Source: Flavobacterium kayseriense
GTDB lineage: Bacteria; Bacteroidota; Bacteroidia; Flavobacteriales; Flavobacteriaceae
Assembly: GCF_014305095.1 (NCBI RefSeq)
Contig: NZ_JACRUI010000004.1
Coordinates: 408,851 to 472,850, forward strand
Reading direction: 5' to 3'
DNA length: 64,000 nucleotides
A program made the translations under genes and the position numbers. Within the stretch, counting starts at the first letter, position 1. Each line of letters starts with the position of its first letter. Shown piece after piece: positions 9,061 through 17,727 of this stretch. The notes beneath the pieces were generated by a model. It searched no databases, was not told the origin of the DNA, and was given only the letters and a program-made list of their open reading frames with translations.

Positions 9061-9597
9061 ATGAAAAAGCACCTCTCCTTACTCTTATTATTAGTGTCAC
9101 TATCTTTTTTTGCTCAAAACAAAGCAGTGACTAAAGTTTACATCGTGCGTCATGCCGAAAAAATGACCGATGATCCTAAAGAAAAAGATCCTGTACTAAC
9201 TGCAAAAGGAACCGAAAGAGCTAAAGCATTATCACAAATTTTAAGAAAAAAGCAGATAGAGGCTATCTACTCTACTGATTATAAACGAACAAAAGCAACA
9301 GGACAATCAACTGCAAATGACCACGAACTTAGTATTCAACCGTATGATTCACGAAATTTGAAAAAAGCGATTCCAACTATTCTAGAAAAAAATAATGGAA
9401 AAACGATACTGATAGTTGGCCATTCTAATACCGTACTAGAAACAGTTGAAGCTGCTGGCGGTGTGAAACCATTTACTACCATTGCCGATGAAGATTACAA
9501 TAATTTATTTTTAGTAACAATTAAAGCAAATGGCACTGTAAAAGTAAAAGCAATGAAATATGGTGCTGAAAATAAATTAGAAGAAACAACGAAATAA
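9061..9597 (+). CDS. secreted histidine phosphatase (phosphoglycerate mutase-like)
   Basis: A 178-residue protein with a signal peptide (LLLLVSLSFFAQNK) followed by a histidine phosphatase domain. It has the phospho-acceptor motif YIVRHAEKMTD (His about residue 31), then LTAKGTERAKAL, an arginine in YSTDYKRTKATG, and the second catalytic His in IVGHSNTV. The short size is close to the SixA-like branch. Export suggests a periplasmic phosphatase of unknown substrate rather than a glycolytic mutase. It stands alone between pyrD (divergent) and pepT. Confidence 0.85.
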   Translation: MKKHLSLLLLLVSLSFFAQNKAVTKVYIVRHAEKMTDDPKEKDPVLTAKGTERAKALSQILRKKQIEAIYSTDYKRTKATGQSTANDHELSIQPYDSRNLKKAIPTILEKNNGKTILIVGHSNTVLETVEAAGGVKPFTTIADEDYNNLFLVTIKANGTVKVKAMKYGAENKLEETTK

Positions 9598-9695
9598 CCA
9601 ACCCTAAAGCAGACTGTATAACGTCACTTATAAATCGAGTTTTAAAACATCAGTCTTAAGTAGTACCTTTACAGTCCTAATAAAAAAACACATTT

Positions 9696-10967
9696 ATGCA
9701 ACATATTATTGATCGTTTCATTAGTTATGTAACTATTGACACAGAATCAGATTCGAACTCAACAACAACCCCAAGTACTGCGAAACAATGGGATTTAGCC
9801 AATCAACTAGTTGACGAACTAAAAGCTATTGGTATGCAAGATGTTACCATAGACGACAAGGCTTACATCATGGCGACTTTACCGAGTAATGTCACACACG
9901 AAGTTCCAACAATAGGTTTCGTTTCTCACTTTGATACTACTCCTGATTTTACTGGAGCTAACGTAAAACCACAAATCATAACGAATTATGATGGTAAAGA
10001 CATTGTATTGAATGCGGAACAAAACATCATTTTGTCACCAAGCTATTTCAAAGATTTATTGCAATACAAAGGACAAACATTAATCACAACTGACGGAACT
10101 ACATTATTAGGTGCTGATGATAAAGCTGGAATCACAGAGATTGTTACTGCAATGGAATTTCTAATCAATAATCCAGATATCAAACACGGAAAAATTAGAG
10201 TAGGTTTCACACCTGATGAAGAAATTGGTCGCGGAGCACATCATTTTGATGTGGCTAAATTTGGCGCTGAATGGGCATATACCATGGACGGAAGTCAGAT
10301 TGGGGAATTAGAATTTGAGAATTTTAATGCGGCTGGAGCCAAAATTACATTTAAAGGTAAAAGCGTACATCCCGGTTATGCCAAAGGTAAAATGATAAAC
10401 TCCATGTTGATCGCTAACGATTTCATTAATGCGCTACCTAAAAAAGAGACACCCGAAACAACTAAAGGCTATGAAGGATTTTTTCATGTGCATCACCTAA
10501 CTGGTAGCATCGAGGAAACGGTTTTAGAATTAATCATCAGAGACCATAGCAAACTCAAATTTGAGAAAAGAAAAGAATTGATTGGAAAAATTGCAGCAAA
10601 AATCAACAAGAAATTTGCAAAGCAATTTGGAGAAGATATTGTAATTACAGAAATTAAAGATCAATACTACAATATGAAGGAAAAAGTAGTTCCTGTTAAA
10701 CATATCGTAGACATTGCCGAAAAAGCAATGAAAGAAGTAAACATCAAACCATTAATAAAACCTATTCGCGGTGGAACTGATGGTTGTCAGTTATCCTACA
10801 AGGGGTTACCTTGTCCTAATATTTTTGCTGGTGGACATAACTTTCATGGAAAGTACGAATACGTACCCGTAGAAAGCATGCAAAAAGCGGTAGAAGTAAT
10901 AGTGAAAATTGCTGAGTTGACAGCTTTGCCTAACTTTGGTTTACCTGCTACTAAAAAGAAAAAATAA
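9696..10967 (+). CDS. pepT: peptidase T (tripeptide aminopeptidase)
   Basis: A 423-residue M20 metallopeptidase that removes the N-terminal residue from tripeptides in the cytoplasm. The zinc ligands and catalytic residues fall in the usual order: [23 protein letters not shown], the base in [20 protein letters not shown], and the late His in [13 protein letters not shown]. It has no signal peptide. The stop codon directly abuts the GTG start of the next gene, so the two are probably cotranscribed and translationally coupled. Confidence 0.95.
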   Translation: MQHIIDRFISYVTIDTESDSNSTTTPSTAKQWDLANQLVDELKAIGMQDVTIDDKAYIMATLPSNVTHEVPTIGFVSHFDTTPDFTGANVKPQIITNYDGKDIVLNAEQNIILSPSYFKDLLQYKGQTLITTDGTTLLGADDKAGITEIVTAMEFLINNPDIKHGKIRVGFTPDEEIGRGAHHFDVAKFGAEWAYTMDGSQIGELEFENFNAAGAKITFKGKSVHPGYAKGKMINSMLIANDFINALPKKETPETTKGYEGFFHVHHLTGSIEETVLELIIRDHSKLKFEKRKELIGKIAAKINKKFAKQFGEDIVITEIKDQYYNMKEKVVPVKHIVDIAEKAMKEVNIKPLIKPIRGGTDGCQLSYKGLPCPNIFAGGHNFHGKYEYVPVESMQKAVEVIVKIAELTALPNFGLPATKKKK

Positions 10968-11555
10968 GTGGAATCATTCGAACCTAAAAAACATATTTGG
11001 GACAAAAACAATAATTGGACGGTAGAACTGAATCTACTTAAGGAAATTATTGGTCAAACTGAATTAGTAGAAACCATCAAATGGGGTGGTCCAGTTTATG
11101 TTTTAAACGGTAAAAATGTATTGGGAATAAGTGGCTTTAAAACTTATTTTGGAATTTGGTTTTACAATGGTGTTTTTTTGAAAGACGAATATAATGTTCT
11201 AGTTAATGCACAAAAAGGCGTTACTAAATCCTTGCGCCAATGGCGGTTCCAACATATAGAAGAAATACATCAAGAAATCATTTTACTTTATATCAAAGAA
11301 GCTATCACTAATGAAAAATCAGGAAAAAGTAGCAAGCCTCAAAAAAAAGCCACTCTTCTTTCAGTAGAATTAAATACTGAATTAAGTAACGATTCGAATT
11401 TGTCGAAAGCGTTTGAAAGCTTTACAATTGCGAAACAACAAGAATTTGTAGAGTATATAATAACTGCAAAAAGACAGGAAACTAAAAACGCTCGAATAGA
11501 GAAAATAAAGCCTATGATTTTACAAAACAAAGGTTTAAATGATAAGTATAAATAA
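10968..11555 (+). CDS. DUF1801/YdeI-OmpD-associated family protein
   Basis: A 195-residue protein with a GTG start immediately after the pepT stop; no ATG lies near the conserved N-terminus, so GTG is preferred. Residues about 15-115 resemble the DUF1801 (YdhG-like) fold: ELVETIKWGGPVYVLNGKNV, followed by FGIWFYNGVFLKD. The C-terminal 70 residues (AFESFTIAKQQEFVEYIITA, NARIEKIKPMI) match the YdeI/OmpD-associated helical pattern with a closing Arg/Lys run. Function is uncertain; YdeI in E. coli is linked to peptide-antibiotic stress. A terminator shared with yajC follows. Confidence 0.75.
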   Translation: MESFEPKKHIWDKNNNWTVELNLLKEIIGQTELVETIKWGGPVYVLNGKNVLGISGFKTYFGIWFYNGVFLKDEYNVLVNAQKGVTKSLRQWRFQHIEEIHQEIILLYIKEAITNEKSGKSSKPQKKATLLSVELNTELSNDSNLSKAFESFTIAKQQEFVEYIITAKRQETKNARIEKIKPMILQNKGLNDKYK

Positions 11556-11556
11556 A

Positions 11557-11585
11557 AAAGAGTCCCACTATTAATGGGACTCTTT
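11557..11585. terminator. bidirectional terminator between YdeI-like gene and yajC
   Basis: Perfect 11-bp stem (AAAGAGTCCCA / TGGGACTCTTT) with a 7-nt loop, between convergent genes. Confidence 0.75.
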
Positions 11586-11604
11586 GTATTTACTATCTAA
11601 AAAA

Positions 11605-11877
11605 TTATTTCTTAGCTACTGCTGCACTCATCTCTAAAGAAATTGCAGAACGCTCCATTTTTAATTTTCCTGCCATAGTTTCGATTACTACTGTAGTTTC
11701 AGCAAGTTCAGCAACTTTACCATGAAGACCACTTTTAGTAACGATTTTATCGCCAACTTTTAATGTGCTTTCAAATTCCTTTTCATTTTTAGCTCTTTTT
11801 TGTTGAGGTCTAATCATGAAGAAATAGATTACTACAAACATTAGTAAAAACGGTGCAAATTGAGTTAATTGTTCCAT
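11605..11877 (-). CDS. yajC: preprotein translocase subunit YajC
   Basis: A 90-residue single-span membrane protein, an accessory part of the SecDF-YajC complex. It has an N-terminal membrane helix (FLLMFVVIYFFMIRPQQKRA, with the family signature FMIRPQQKR) and then a small cytoplasmic domain (VGDKIVTKSGLHGKVAEL). Length and motif order are typical. It follows nusB on the same strand with a 30-bp gap, a common flavobacterial arrangement, so the two are probably cotranscribed. Confidence 0.95.
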   Translation of the reverse strand: MEQLTQFAPFLLMFVVIYFFMIRPQQKRAKNEKEFESTLKVGDKIVTKSGLHGKVAELAETTVVIETMAGKLKMERSAISLEMSAAVAKK

Positions 11878-11907
11878 AATTTTAATTCTCTTTTTTATTT
11901 ATTAGTC

Positions 11908-12852
11908 TTACATTAAACCGCGACCGGCTTTAATTAATTTTTTATTAGCTTCTAGTTCTTTTACTAAGTTATCTAGAATACCGTTGATAAAAATACTACT
12001 TTTAGGTGTAGAATACTCTTTGGCTAGTTCTAAATATTCGTTTAAAGTAACTTTTACCGGAATTGATGGGAATTTTAAAAATTCGCAAATAGCCATTTTC
12101 AAAATAATAGTATCCACTTCAGCAATACGGTCACTATCCCAGTTAGGTGTCTTGTCTTCAAATTCTTTTGCCAAAGCAGCTTCATTTAAGACTGTTTTTC
12201 TAAACAAATCTTTTACAAAATCCTTATCCTCAGCATCTTTGTATACTTTTGGTACTCTAAAATTATCATCTTCGATAGGCTTCATCGCTCTCAACTGTTT
12301 GATAATATGCGTGTTTACCATTGGAATATCATCGATCCAAGTTAACTTATCATCCTCAAGAAATTCATATAATTTTTCGTTTGGAACGATAATTTCCATG
12401 AATAGATCTCCAATAAGTTGTCTGTCTTCTTCAAAAGAACTAGATGAGTTATTCATGTATTCTTGGTAAAAGGTACTCTCTTTGATTGCGTTTAAGAGCA
12501 ATACAATGTAGTCCTCGTGTAAATGCCAAGCATCAATTTTACGTGTTTCTAGAGCAATGCTTAAAGAATTGTTTTCTGCAAGAATTTCGAAAATACGATT
12601 TTTAATAAATTTTTCGTTTGGCTTGCGTTCTGCAGGAGTTGCAAGATGTTTTAAACTTGATTTATGCAAAAACTCAGTTTCTTTTTTGCAAATTTCCATT
12701 AAGGAAGAAATCATTGTAAGGTATAAATCCTGAATATTATCGATACTATGAAAAAGAAACTTTTCTTCTTTTTCTAAATTATCTGAACCATTTTGATGCA
12801 TCGCATAAATGGATTGCATAACCTTAACGCGAATGTGTCTTCTGTTTACCAC
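11908..12852 (-). CDS. nusB: transcription antitermination factor NusB
   Basis: At 314 residues this is the long form seen in Bacteroidota; E. coli NusB is about 140. It starts MVNRRHIRVKVMQSIYAMHQ. The conserved NusB core lies in the C-terminal half: LAKEFEDKTPNWDSDRIAEV, then FPSIPVKVTLNEYLELAKEY and STPKSSIFINGILDNL. The protein binds boxA RNA with NusE to allow antitermination on rRNA operons. The extra N-terminal half (about residues 20-190) is helical and its role is not established. A TAnnTTTG box lies about 29 nt upstream. Confidence 0.93.
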   Translation of the reverse strand: MVNRRHIRVKVMQSIYAMHQNGSDNLEKEEKFLFHSIDNIQDLYLTMISSLMEICKKETEFLHKSSLKHLATPAERKPNEKFIKNRIFEILAENNSLSIALETRKIDAWHLHEDYIVLLLNAIKESTFYQEYMNNSSSSFEEDRQLIGDLFMEIIVPNEKLYEFLEDDKLTWIDDIPMVNTHIIKQLRAMKPIEDDNFRVPKVYKDAEDKDFVKDLFRKTVLNEAALAKEFEDKTPNWDSDRIAEVDTIILKMAICEFLKFPSIPVKVTLNEYLELAKEYSTPKSSIFINGILDNLVKELEANKKLIKAGRGLM

Positions 12853-12881
12853 CTTGTAAGAACTTTTATAAAATTAGAGTG

Positions 12882-12889
12882 CAAAAATA
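12882..12889 (-). promoter_or_regulatory. -7 box (TATTTTTG) for nusB-yajC
   Basis: TAnnTTTG match on the minus strand, 29 nt before the nusB ATG; no clear -33 TTG. Confidence 0.4.
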
Positions 12890-12968
12890 AGAATTTCCTT
12901 TTTTAAAATAAAATTAAACTATTACAAAAAAGGCAAACCTTACTATTTAATTGATATGGTCATAAAAA

Positions 12969-13004
12969 AGCCACAGTTTTCAATGAAAGTAGAAAACCAT
13001 GGCT
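12969..13004 (-). terminator. terminator of the leucine dehydrogenase-like gene
   Basis: A 13-bp stem that pairs completely only in the minus-strand RNA (two G.U pairs). In the plus-strand RNA the same positions are mismatches. A T-run follows on the minus strand. The strand bias fits termination of the upstream minus-strand dehydrogenase gene. Confidence 0.7.
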
Positions 13005-13024
13005 CTTGTATTCGAGTAGTAAAA

Positions 13025-14131
13025 TTAGTTCTTACTATTTTCGATCTTTCTTTGATCAATTCGATTTTGAGCAATATTTAATGCTGCATGATGTGTCGTT
13101 ATACCTTTGGCAACAGCATAATCTAAGATTTCCAAAGTAGTATTGTAGATATTTTCCGTTCTCGACATGATCTCAGCTCTATCGTAATGCGCCAATTCTG
13201 CATATACATTGATGATCCCACCTGCATTAATCAAGAAATCTGGTGCATATAATATGCCTCTCTCTTGTAAAATAGCACCGTGAACATCTTCATTTGCTAA
13301 TTGATTATTAGCTGCTCCAGCAATTACTTTAGCTTTAATTTTGTGTACAGTAGCATCATTTATAGTTGCTCCCATTGCACAAGGTGCATAAATATCGACA
13401 TCAGCAGTGTATAAGTCCTCACCTGTGTAAATTGTAGCGTTGTATTTATTCCCAACTTCATATAACTTCTCTTCGTTGATATCAGCGATAGTTACGATAG
13501 CACCTTCCTTAGTTAGATACTCTACTAAAGTTTCACCTACGTGACCAATACCTTGAACCAAAACTTTCTTTCCTGCAAGTGAATCAGATCCAAATTTATG
13601 TTTTGCAGCCGCTTTCATTCCCATGTAAACACCAAAAGCAGTTACAGGAGATGGATTCCCTGCTCCTCCTCTTTCTTCAGATATACCAGTAACATAAGGA
13701 GTCACATCCCTAACGATATCCATGTCTTTAGTTTCCATTCCTACATCTTCAGCAGTTATGTATCTACCGCTTAGTGAATGTACAAATTCACCAAATTTAC
13801 GCATTAACTCAGGAGTTTTTTGAGTTTTCGCATCGCCTATTATTACGGCTTTACCTCCCCCAATATTTAATCCTGTGATTGCAGCTTTAAAAGTCATTCC
13901 TCTAGACAAACGCAAAACATCATTCAAGGCAGACCATTCATTAGCGTAATCGAACATTCTCGTTCCTCCCAAAGCAGGTCCCATAACCGAATTATGAATA
14001 CCAATAATTGCTTTTAATCCTGTATCTTTGTCATTACAAAATACAATTTGTTCGTGATCATCAAATGATAATTGTCCAAAAACGGGATCCATTTTTTGAA
14101 GTTCCTTTCCAGTTGTGAAAGTTGCATCCAT
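13025..14131 (-). CDS. Glu/Leu/Phe/Val dehydrogenase, leucine dehydrogenase-like
   Basis: A 368-residue amino acid dehydrogenase that reversibly deaminates a branched-chain amino acid with NAD. The N-terminal catalytic domain has GPALGGTRMF, the lysine-containing GGGKAVIIGD and ITAEDVGMETKDMD. The Rossmann domain has VLVQGIGHVGETLVEYL, then YAPCAMGATIND and AGAANNQLAN. The short length and motif set fit leucine/valine dehydrogenases better than glutamate dehydrogenase, but substrate choice is inferred. The product could feed leucine breakdown ending at HMG-CoA lyase (6905-7768). Confidence 0.9.
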   Translation of the reverse strand: MDATFTTGKELQKMDPVFGQLSFDDHEQIVFCNDKDTGLKAIIGIHNSVMGPALGGTRMFDYANEWSALNDVLRLSRGMTFKAAITGLNIGGGKAVIIGDAKTQKTPELMRKFGEFVHSLSGRYITAEDVGMETKDMDIVRDVTPYVTGISEERGGAGNPSPVTAFGVYMGMKAAAKHKFGSDSLAGKKVLVQGIGHVGETLVEYLTKEGAIVTIADINEEKLYEVGNKYNATIYTGEDLYTADVDIYAPCAMGATINDATVHKIKAKVIAGAANNQLANEDVHGAILQERGILYAPDFLINAGGIINVYAELAHYDRAEIMSRTENIYNTTLEILDYAVAKGITTHHAALNIAQNRIDQRKIENSKN

Positions 14132-14181
14132 AGTGCTAATTTTTATGATATTGATTTTATGAATTTGTCAAAAAGACGAGT

Positions 14182-14189
14182 CAAAAATA
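14182..14189 (-). promoter_or_regulatory. -7 box (TATTTTTG) for the dehydrogenase
   Basis: TAnnTTTG match on the minus strand, 50 nt before the ATG; no clear -33 TTG. Confidence 0.35.
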
Positions 14190-14305
14190 CATAAAAAATG
14201 AATATATTTAGGTTTTGTTTCTAATATTTGTATTATTAACAGAATAGAAAGCAAAGTGCGCTTTTAAAAATTAGCAATAAAACAACGATTAACCTTAAAA
14301 AATAA

Positions 14306-14326
14306 GATATTCACTAGCGAATATCC
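14306..14326 (+). promoter_or_regulatory. inverted repeat just before the ABC exporter start
   Basis: A perfect 7-bp inverted repeat, GATATTC-N6-GAATATC, ending 8 nt before the ATG at 14335. It could be an operator or an mRNA hairpin at the ribosome site. Only the palindrome itself is seen; the role is inferred. Confidence 0.35.
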
Positions 14327-14334
14327 TAAATAAA

Positions 14335-16095
14335 ATGAAAGAATTAAGTTATTTAAATAAATATTTCATCAAATACAAATACAGCTTTTCGCTAGGAATT
14401 GTGTTTACAATTATCGCACAAATCTTCATGCTCTTTACACCAAAGCTGATTAGTCAGTCCTTTAAAGTGATTGAAACTTTTGCCAAGGATAAAAACATCA
14501 GTTCAGCTGTAATTAGAGAAGAGCTAATTTCAAATATTTTACTAATTATAGCCACAACTATTATTGCTGGCTTCCTAACTTTCTTAATGCGTCAAACGCT
14601 AATAGTGATGTCGCGCCACATCGAATTTGATTTAAAAAACGAAGTGTTTAGACAGTATGAAAATTTATCTCAAAATTTTTACAAACAAAACAGAACAGGT
14701 GATTTGATGAATCGTATAAGCGAAGACGTCTCTAAGGTTCGTATGTATGTAGGACCCGCGGTGATGTACTCGATCAACACCATTATACGTTTCGCTATTG
14801 TAATTATATACATGTATAACGTTTCCCCACGACTTACTTTATACACCCTACTACCCTTACCGCTGCTTTCCTACGGGATTTTCAAACTTAGTTCAGAGAT
14901 CAACAAACGAAGTACTATTTTTCAGCAATATTTATCAAAAGTTTCTAGTTTTTCGCAAGAGATTTTCTCAGGCATACGGGTTATAAAAGCATATTCCCTT
15001 GAAGAGCAACATCAAAATAACATGGAGAACTTGGCCGTAGAAAGCAAAAACAAAAGTCTTAGCTTGGCTAAAGTACAGTCTCTTTTTGGACCATTAATGA
15101 TCGCTTTAATAGGAATCAGTAATCTAGTGGTTATTTATTTTGGAGGAATAATGTATATCGACGGCACCATAAAAAGTATTGGAACCATAGCCGAATTCAT
15201 CTTGTACGTTAACATGTTAACATGGCCCGTTGCGTCCTTAGGATGGGTATCCTCAATGGTTCAAGAAGCCGAAGCATCTCAAAAAAGATTGAATGAATTC
15301 TTAAAAATTCAACCCGAAATCAAAAACAACAATACAAACAAGTCAGAAATAGAAGGTTCGATAGCTTTCGAAAATGTAAGTTTCACCTACAATGATACTA
15401 AAATAGAAGCCTTGAAAGACATTAGTTTTACTATAAAAAAAGGAGAGACAATTGCAATCCTTGGTAAAACAGGTTCAGGAAAATCCTCTCTTCTTTCTTT
15501 AATATCAAGATTATACGACACCACGACTGGTTCTATCAAAATCGACCAGAAAGAGATCAGTACATTGAACCTTTTTGACCTTAGAAACAGCATTGGAATC
15601 GTGCCTCAAGATGCCTTTTTATTCTCTGATAGCATCAAAAACAATATCAAATTTGGTAAAGAAAACGCCACTGATGACGAGGTTAAGGCGGCAGCCAAAA
15701 GCGCTGTGGTACATAAAAACATCATGGGGTTCAATAACCAATATGAAACAGTATTAGGCGAAAGAGGAATCACATTATCTGGAGGACAAAAGCAACGTGT
15801 ATCGATTGCTAGAGCGATTATCAAAAACCCCCCAATCTTACTTTTTGATGACTGTTTATCTGCTGTTGACACAGAAACAGAAGAAGCGATTTTAAATAAT
15901 TTATTTGAAATATGTAAGGATAAAACAACTCTAATTGTAAGTCATCGGGTATCATCAGCTAAAAACGCTGATACCATTATTATTCTAGAAGATGGTAAAA
16001 TCATTCAACAAGGCTCTCATAACCAGTTGATAAATCAAGAAGGTTATTACAAGTCTTTATACCTAAAGCAACTTTCAGAAAAAGAATTGCTGTAA
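14335..16095 (+). CDS. ABC exporter, fused permease and ATPase (MsbA-like half transporter)
   Basis: A 586-residue half-transporter. Residues about 1-310 are the six-helix exporter membrane domain (GIVFTIIAQIFMLFTPKLIS, then RTGDLMNRISEDVSKVR in the first coupling loop). Residues about 340-580 are the ATPase: Walker A GKTGSGKSS (377-385), Q-loop VPQDAFLF, signature LSGGQKQR, Walker B ILLFDDCLSAVD and switch His in LIVSHR. Walker B has DDC where most exporters have DEA/DEP, so the usual catalytic Glu appears replaced by Asp. It would act as a homodimer exporting lipids or drugs; the substrate is unknown. Confidence 0.92.
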   Translation: MKELSYLNKYFIKYKYSFSLGIVFTIIAQIFMLFTPKLISQSFKVIETFAKDKNISSAVIREELISNILLIIATTIIAGFLTFLMRQTLIVMSRHIEFDLKNEVFRQYENLSQNFYKQNRTGDLMNRISEDVSKVRMYVGPAVMYSINTIIRFAIVIIYMYNVSPRLTLYTLLPLPLLSYGIFKLSSEINKRSTIFQQYLSKVSSFSQEIFSGIRVIKAYSLEEQHQNNMENLAVESKNKSLSLAKVQSLFGPLMIALIGISNLVVIYFGGIMYIDGTIKSIGTIAEFILYVNMLTWPVASLGWVSSMVQEAEASQKRLNEFLKIQPEIKNNNTNKSEIEGSIAFENVSFTYNDTKIEALKDISFTIKKGETIAILGKTGSGKSSLLSLISRLYDTTTGSIKIDQKEISTLNLFDLRNSIGIVPQDAFLFSDSIKNNIKFGKENATDDEVKAAAKSAVVHKNIMGFNNQYETVLGERGITLSGGQKQRVSIARAIIKNPPILLFDDCLSAVDTETEEAILNNLFEICKDKTTLIVSHRVSSAKNADTIIILEDGKIIQQGSHNQLINQEGYYKSLYLKQLSEKELL

Positions 16096-16167
16096 TTGTT
16101 GTATAATAGATATATTTTTAAGATTTTTGATTACTAATTAACAACCATTTAATTGAGAGAACGGATT

Positions 16168-16554
16168 ATGAGAGAACATGACATGTTAGAAAAAGAAGAG
16201 ATCTTTTCTAAAGTTTTGCGTGCTGGACGAAGAACTTATTTTTTTGATGTACGAGCAACTAAGGCTGATGATTATTACATTACGATTACTGAGAGTAAAA
16301 AATTCACTGAAGAAGATGGATCGTTTCACTTTAAAAAACATAAAATTTATTTGTACAAAGAAGACTTTGCTGCTTTTGCAGAAATCCTAGAAGACATGAC
16401 CTCTTATGTTTTAAACCACAAAGGAGAAGAAGTAATCTCAGAGAGACATCAAAAAGATTTTAAAAAGGAATATGCTGTAGAAATAGCTTCTGCAGATGAA
16501 GAAGCATTACCACAAACATCAAGTTTTACAGATATTGATTTTGACGATATTTAA
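16168..16554 (+). CDS. DUF3276, bacterial Pur-alpha-like nucleic acid-binding protein
   Basis: About 128 residues from the ATG at 16168; an in-frame TTG at 16153 is less likely. The body EIFSKVLRAGRRTYFFDVRA, then YYITITESKKF and FHFKKHKIYLYKEDF, matches the DUF3276/PUR family: a beta-beta-beta-beta-alpha fold that binds single-stranded nucleic acid, common in Bacteroidota and spirochaetes. The C-terminal tail is acidic and disordered (ASADEEALPQTSS, DIDFDDI). It follows the ABC exporter by 72 bp on the same strand and is closed by a strong terminator. Confidence 0.85.
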   Translation: MREHDMLEKEEIFSKVLRAGRRTYFFDVRATKADDYYITITESKKFTEEDGSFHFKKHKIYLYKEDFAAFAEILEDMTSYVLNHKGEEVISERHQKDFKKEYAVEIASADEEALPQTSSFTDIDFDDI

Positions 16555-16591
16555 TTTATAACCTATAAATTAATGTTCTTACTTACTTAAC

Positions 16592-16627
16592 AAAAAGTCC
16601 AAAAATCAATTGATTTTTGGACTTTTT
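16592..16627. terminator. palindromic terminator before mscS (copy A)
   Basis: A perfect 36-bp palindrome: 18-nt arm AAAAAGTCCAAAAATCAA and its complement, with A-run and T-run ends. It closes the DUF3276 gene. A near copy lies at 17582-17619, after mscS. Confidence 0.8.
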
Positions 16628-16657
16628 ACTTTTCACACAACTACAAAAAATTTTTAC

Positions 16658-17560
16658 ATGACTGAAATCACAAACAAATATCTCGACAAATATGCTGAAT
16701 TAGTAATTCCGTGGTTATTAACTAATGGAGTGAAAATAATTTTCATAATTATTGGAGCAATAATTCTAAATAAAATCGTCACAGGCTTTATAGAAAAAGC
16801 AGTACGAATTGCAGTTCGTCCAGACGGAATATCATCCCAAGAGGCAGAAGAGAAAAGAGAAAATACTTTAATTCAGATCTTCAATACTACGGCTAAAATT
16901 GGAATTATAATCATTGCTTCCTTGATGGTTTTAGAGGAATTTGGAGTTGAGATCGCTCCTATTTTAGCAGCAGCCGGAATAGTGGGATTGGCTTTTGGTT
17001 TTGGGGGTCAGTACCTCATCAGGGACATTATATCTGGTCTCTTTATTATTTTAGAAAATCAATATCGCGTGGGTGATATAGTAAGTTTTGATAATGCAAG
17101 CGGAACCGTCCAAGAAATTAGTTTGCGAAAAACAACTTTACGCGATCTCGACGGAACGGCACATCACATTCCGCATGGCGAAATCAAAAAAGTATCTAAT
17201 TTATCGAAAGATTTTTCCAGAATCAACCTAGATATGGGTGTGAGTTACAACACTAACTTAGAGCATGTTATCAGCGTGATTAATAGTGTAGGAATTACTT
17301 TAGCAAATGACCCTGATTGGAAACATGCTATTCTACTTGCTCCACAATTTTTGCGTGTAAATGATTTTGCTGATTCTGCGATAATGTTAAAAATTTTAGG
17401 AGAGACACTTCCAAGTAGACAATGGGAAGTGACTGGCGAATTACGCAAACGTCTAAAAGTGGCGTTTGACAAAGAAGGAATCGAGATTCCGTTTCCACAA
17501 ATGGTACTTCATAGCGCAGTCGAGACTTCACCAGACAATACCAACCAAGAAAAGATTTAA
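16658..17560 (+). CDS. small-conductance mechanosensitive channel, MscS family
   Basis: About 300 residues from the ATG at 16658; an upstream in-frame ATG at 16610 lies inside the terminator palindrome, so it is rejected. Membrane helices lie at about 17-40 and 75-130. The pore helix region reads PILAAAGIVGLAFGFGGQYL, very close to the MscS TM3 pattern of Gly/Ala packing. It continues with RDIISGLFIILENQYRVGDIV and the beta domain (GTVQEISLRKTTLRDLDGT). It releases solutes on hypo-osmotic shock. Single gene flanked on both sides by almost identical terminators. Confidence 0.93.
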   Translation: MTEITNKYLDKYAELVIPWLLTNGVKIIFIIIGAIILNKIVTGFIEKAVRIAVRPDGISSQEAEEKRENTLIQIFNTTAKIGIIIIASLMVLEEFGVEIAPILAAAGIVGLAFGFGGQYLIRDIISGLFIILENQYRVGDIVSFDNASGTVQEISLRKTTLRDLDGTAHHIPHGEIKKVSNLSKDFSRINLDMGVSYNTNLEHVISVINSVGITLANDPDWKHAILLAPQFLRVNDFADSAIMLKILGETLPSRQWEVTGELRKRLKVAFDKEGIEIPFPQMVLHSAVETSPDNTNQEKI

Positions 17561-17581
17561 ATATTAGCAAAAAATCATAGC

Positions 17582-17619
17582 AAAAGTCTAAAAGTCAATT
17601 GATTTTTAGACTTTTTTTT
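17582..17619 (+). terminator. palindromic terminator after mscS (copy B)
   Basis: Stem AAAAGTCTAAAA / TTTTAGACTTTT around the core TCAATTGA, then eight T. Sequence is nearly the same as the terminator at 16592-16627. Confidence 0.8.
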
Positions 17620-17694
17620 AGCTATACTAACTATAAATAAGCGAAGAGATTGAAACATCAAGGATTGCTTTTACAGCTACTTAATTTAAAATAG

Positions 17695-17702
17695 TATATT
17701 TG
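17695..17702 (+). promoter_or_regulatory. -7 box (TATATTTG) for the P-type ATPase
   Basis: TAnnTTTG match 25 nt before the ATG at 17728; no TTG at the usual -33 spacing. Confidence 0.4.
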
Positions 17703-17727
17703 ATTAGCATCTTAAAAATGATGAAGT

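Noticed and set aside
11984..12469. A 161-codon open frame on the plus strand opposite nusB
   Set aside because: Composition is Ser/Phe/Leu rich without domain pattern, it lies fully inside the well supported nusB on the other strand, and it has no promoter of its own.
16610..16657. Upstream start for mscS
   Set aside because: That ATG lies inside the palindromic terminator; the ATG at 16658 starts the family-like sequence.
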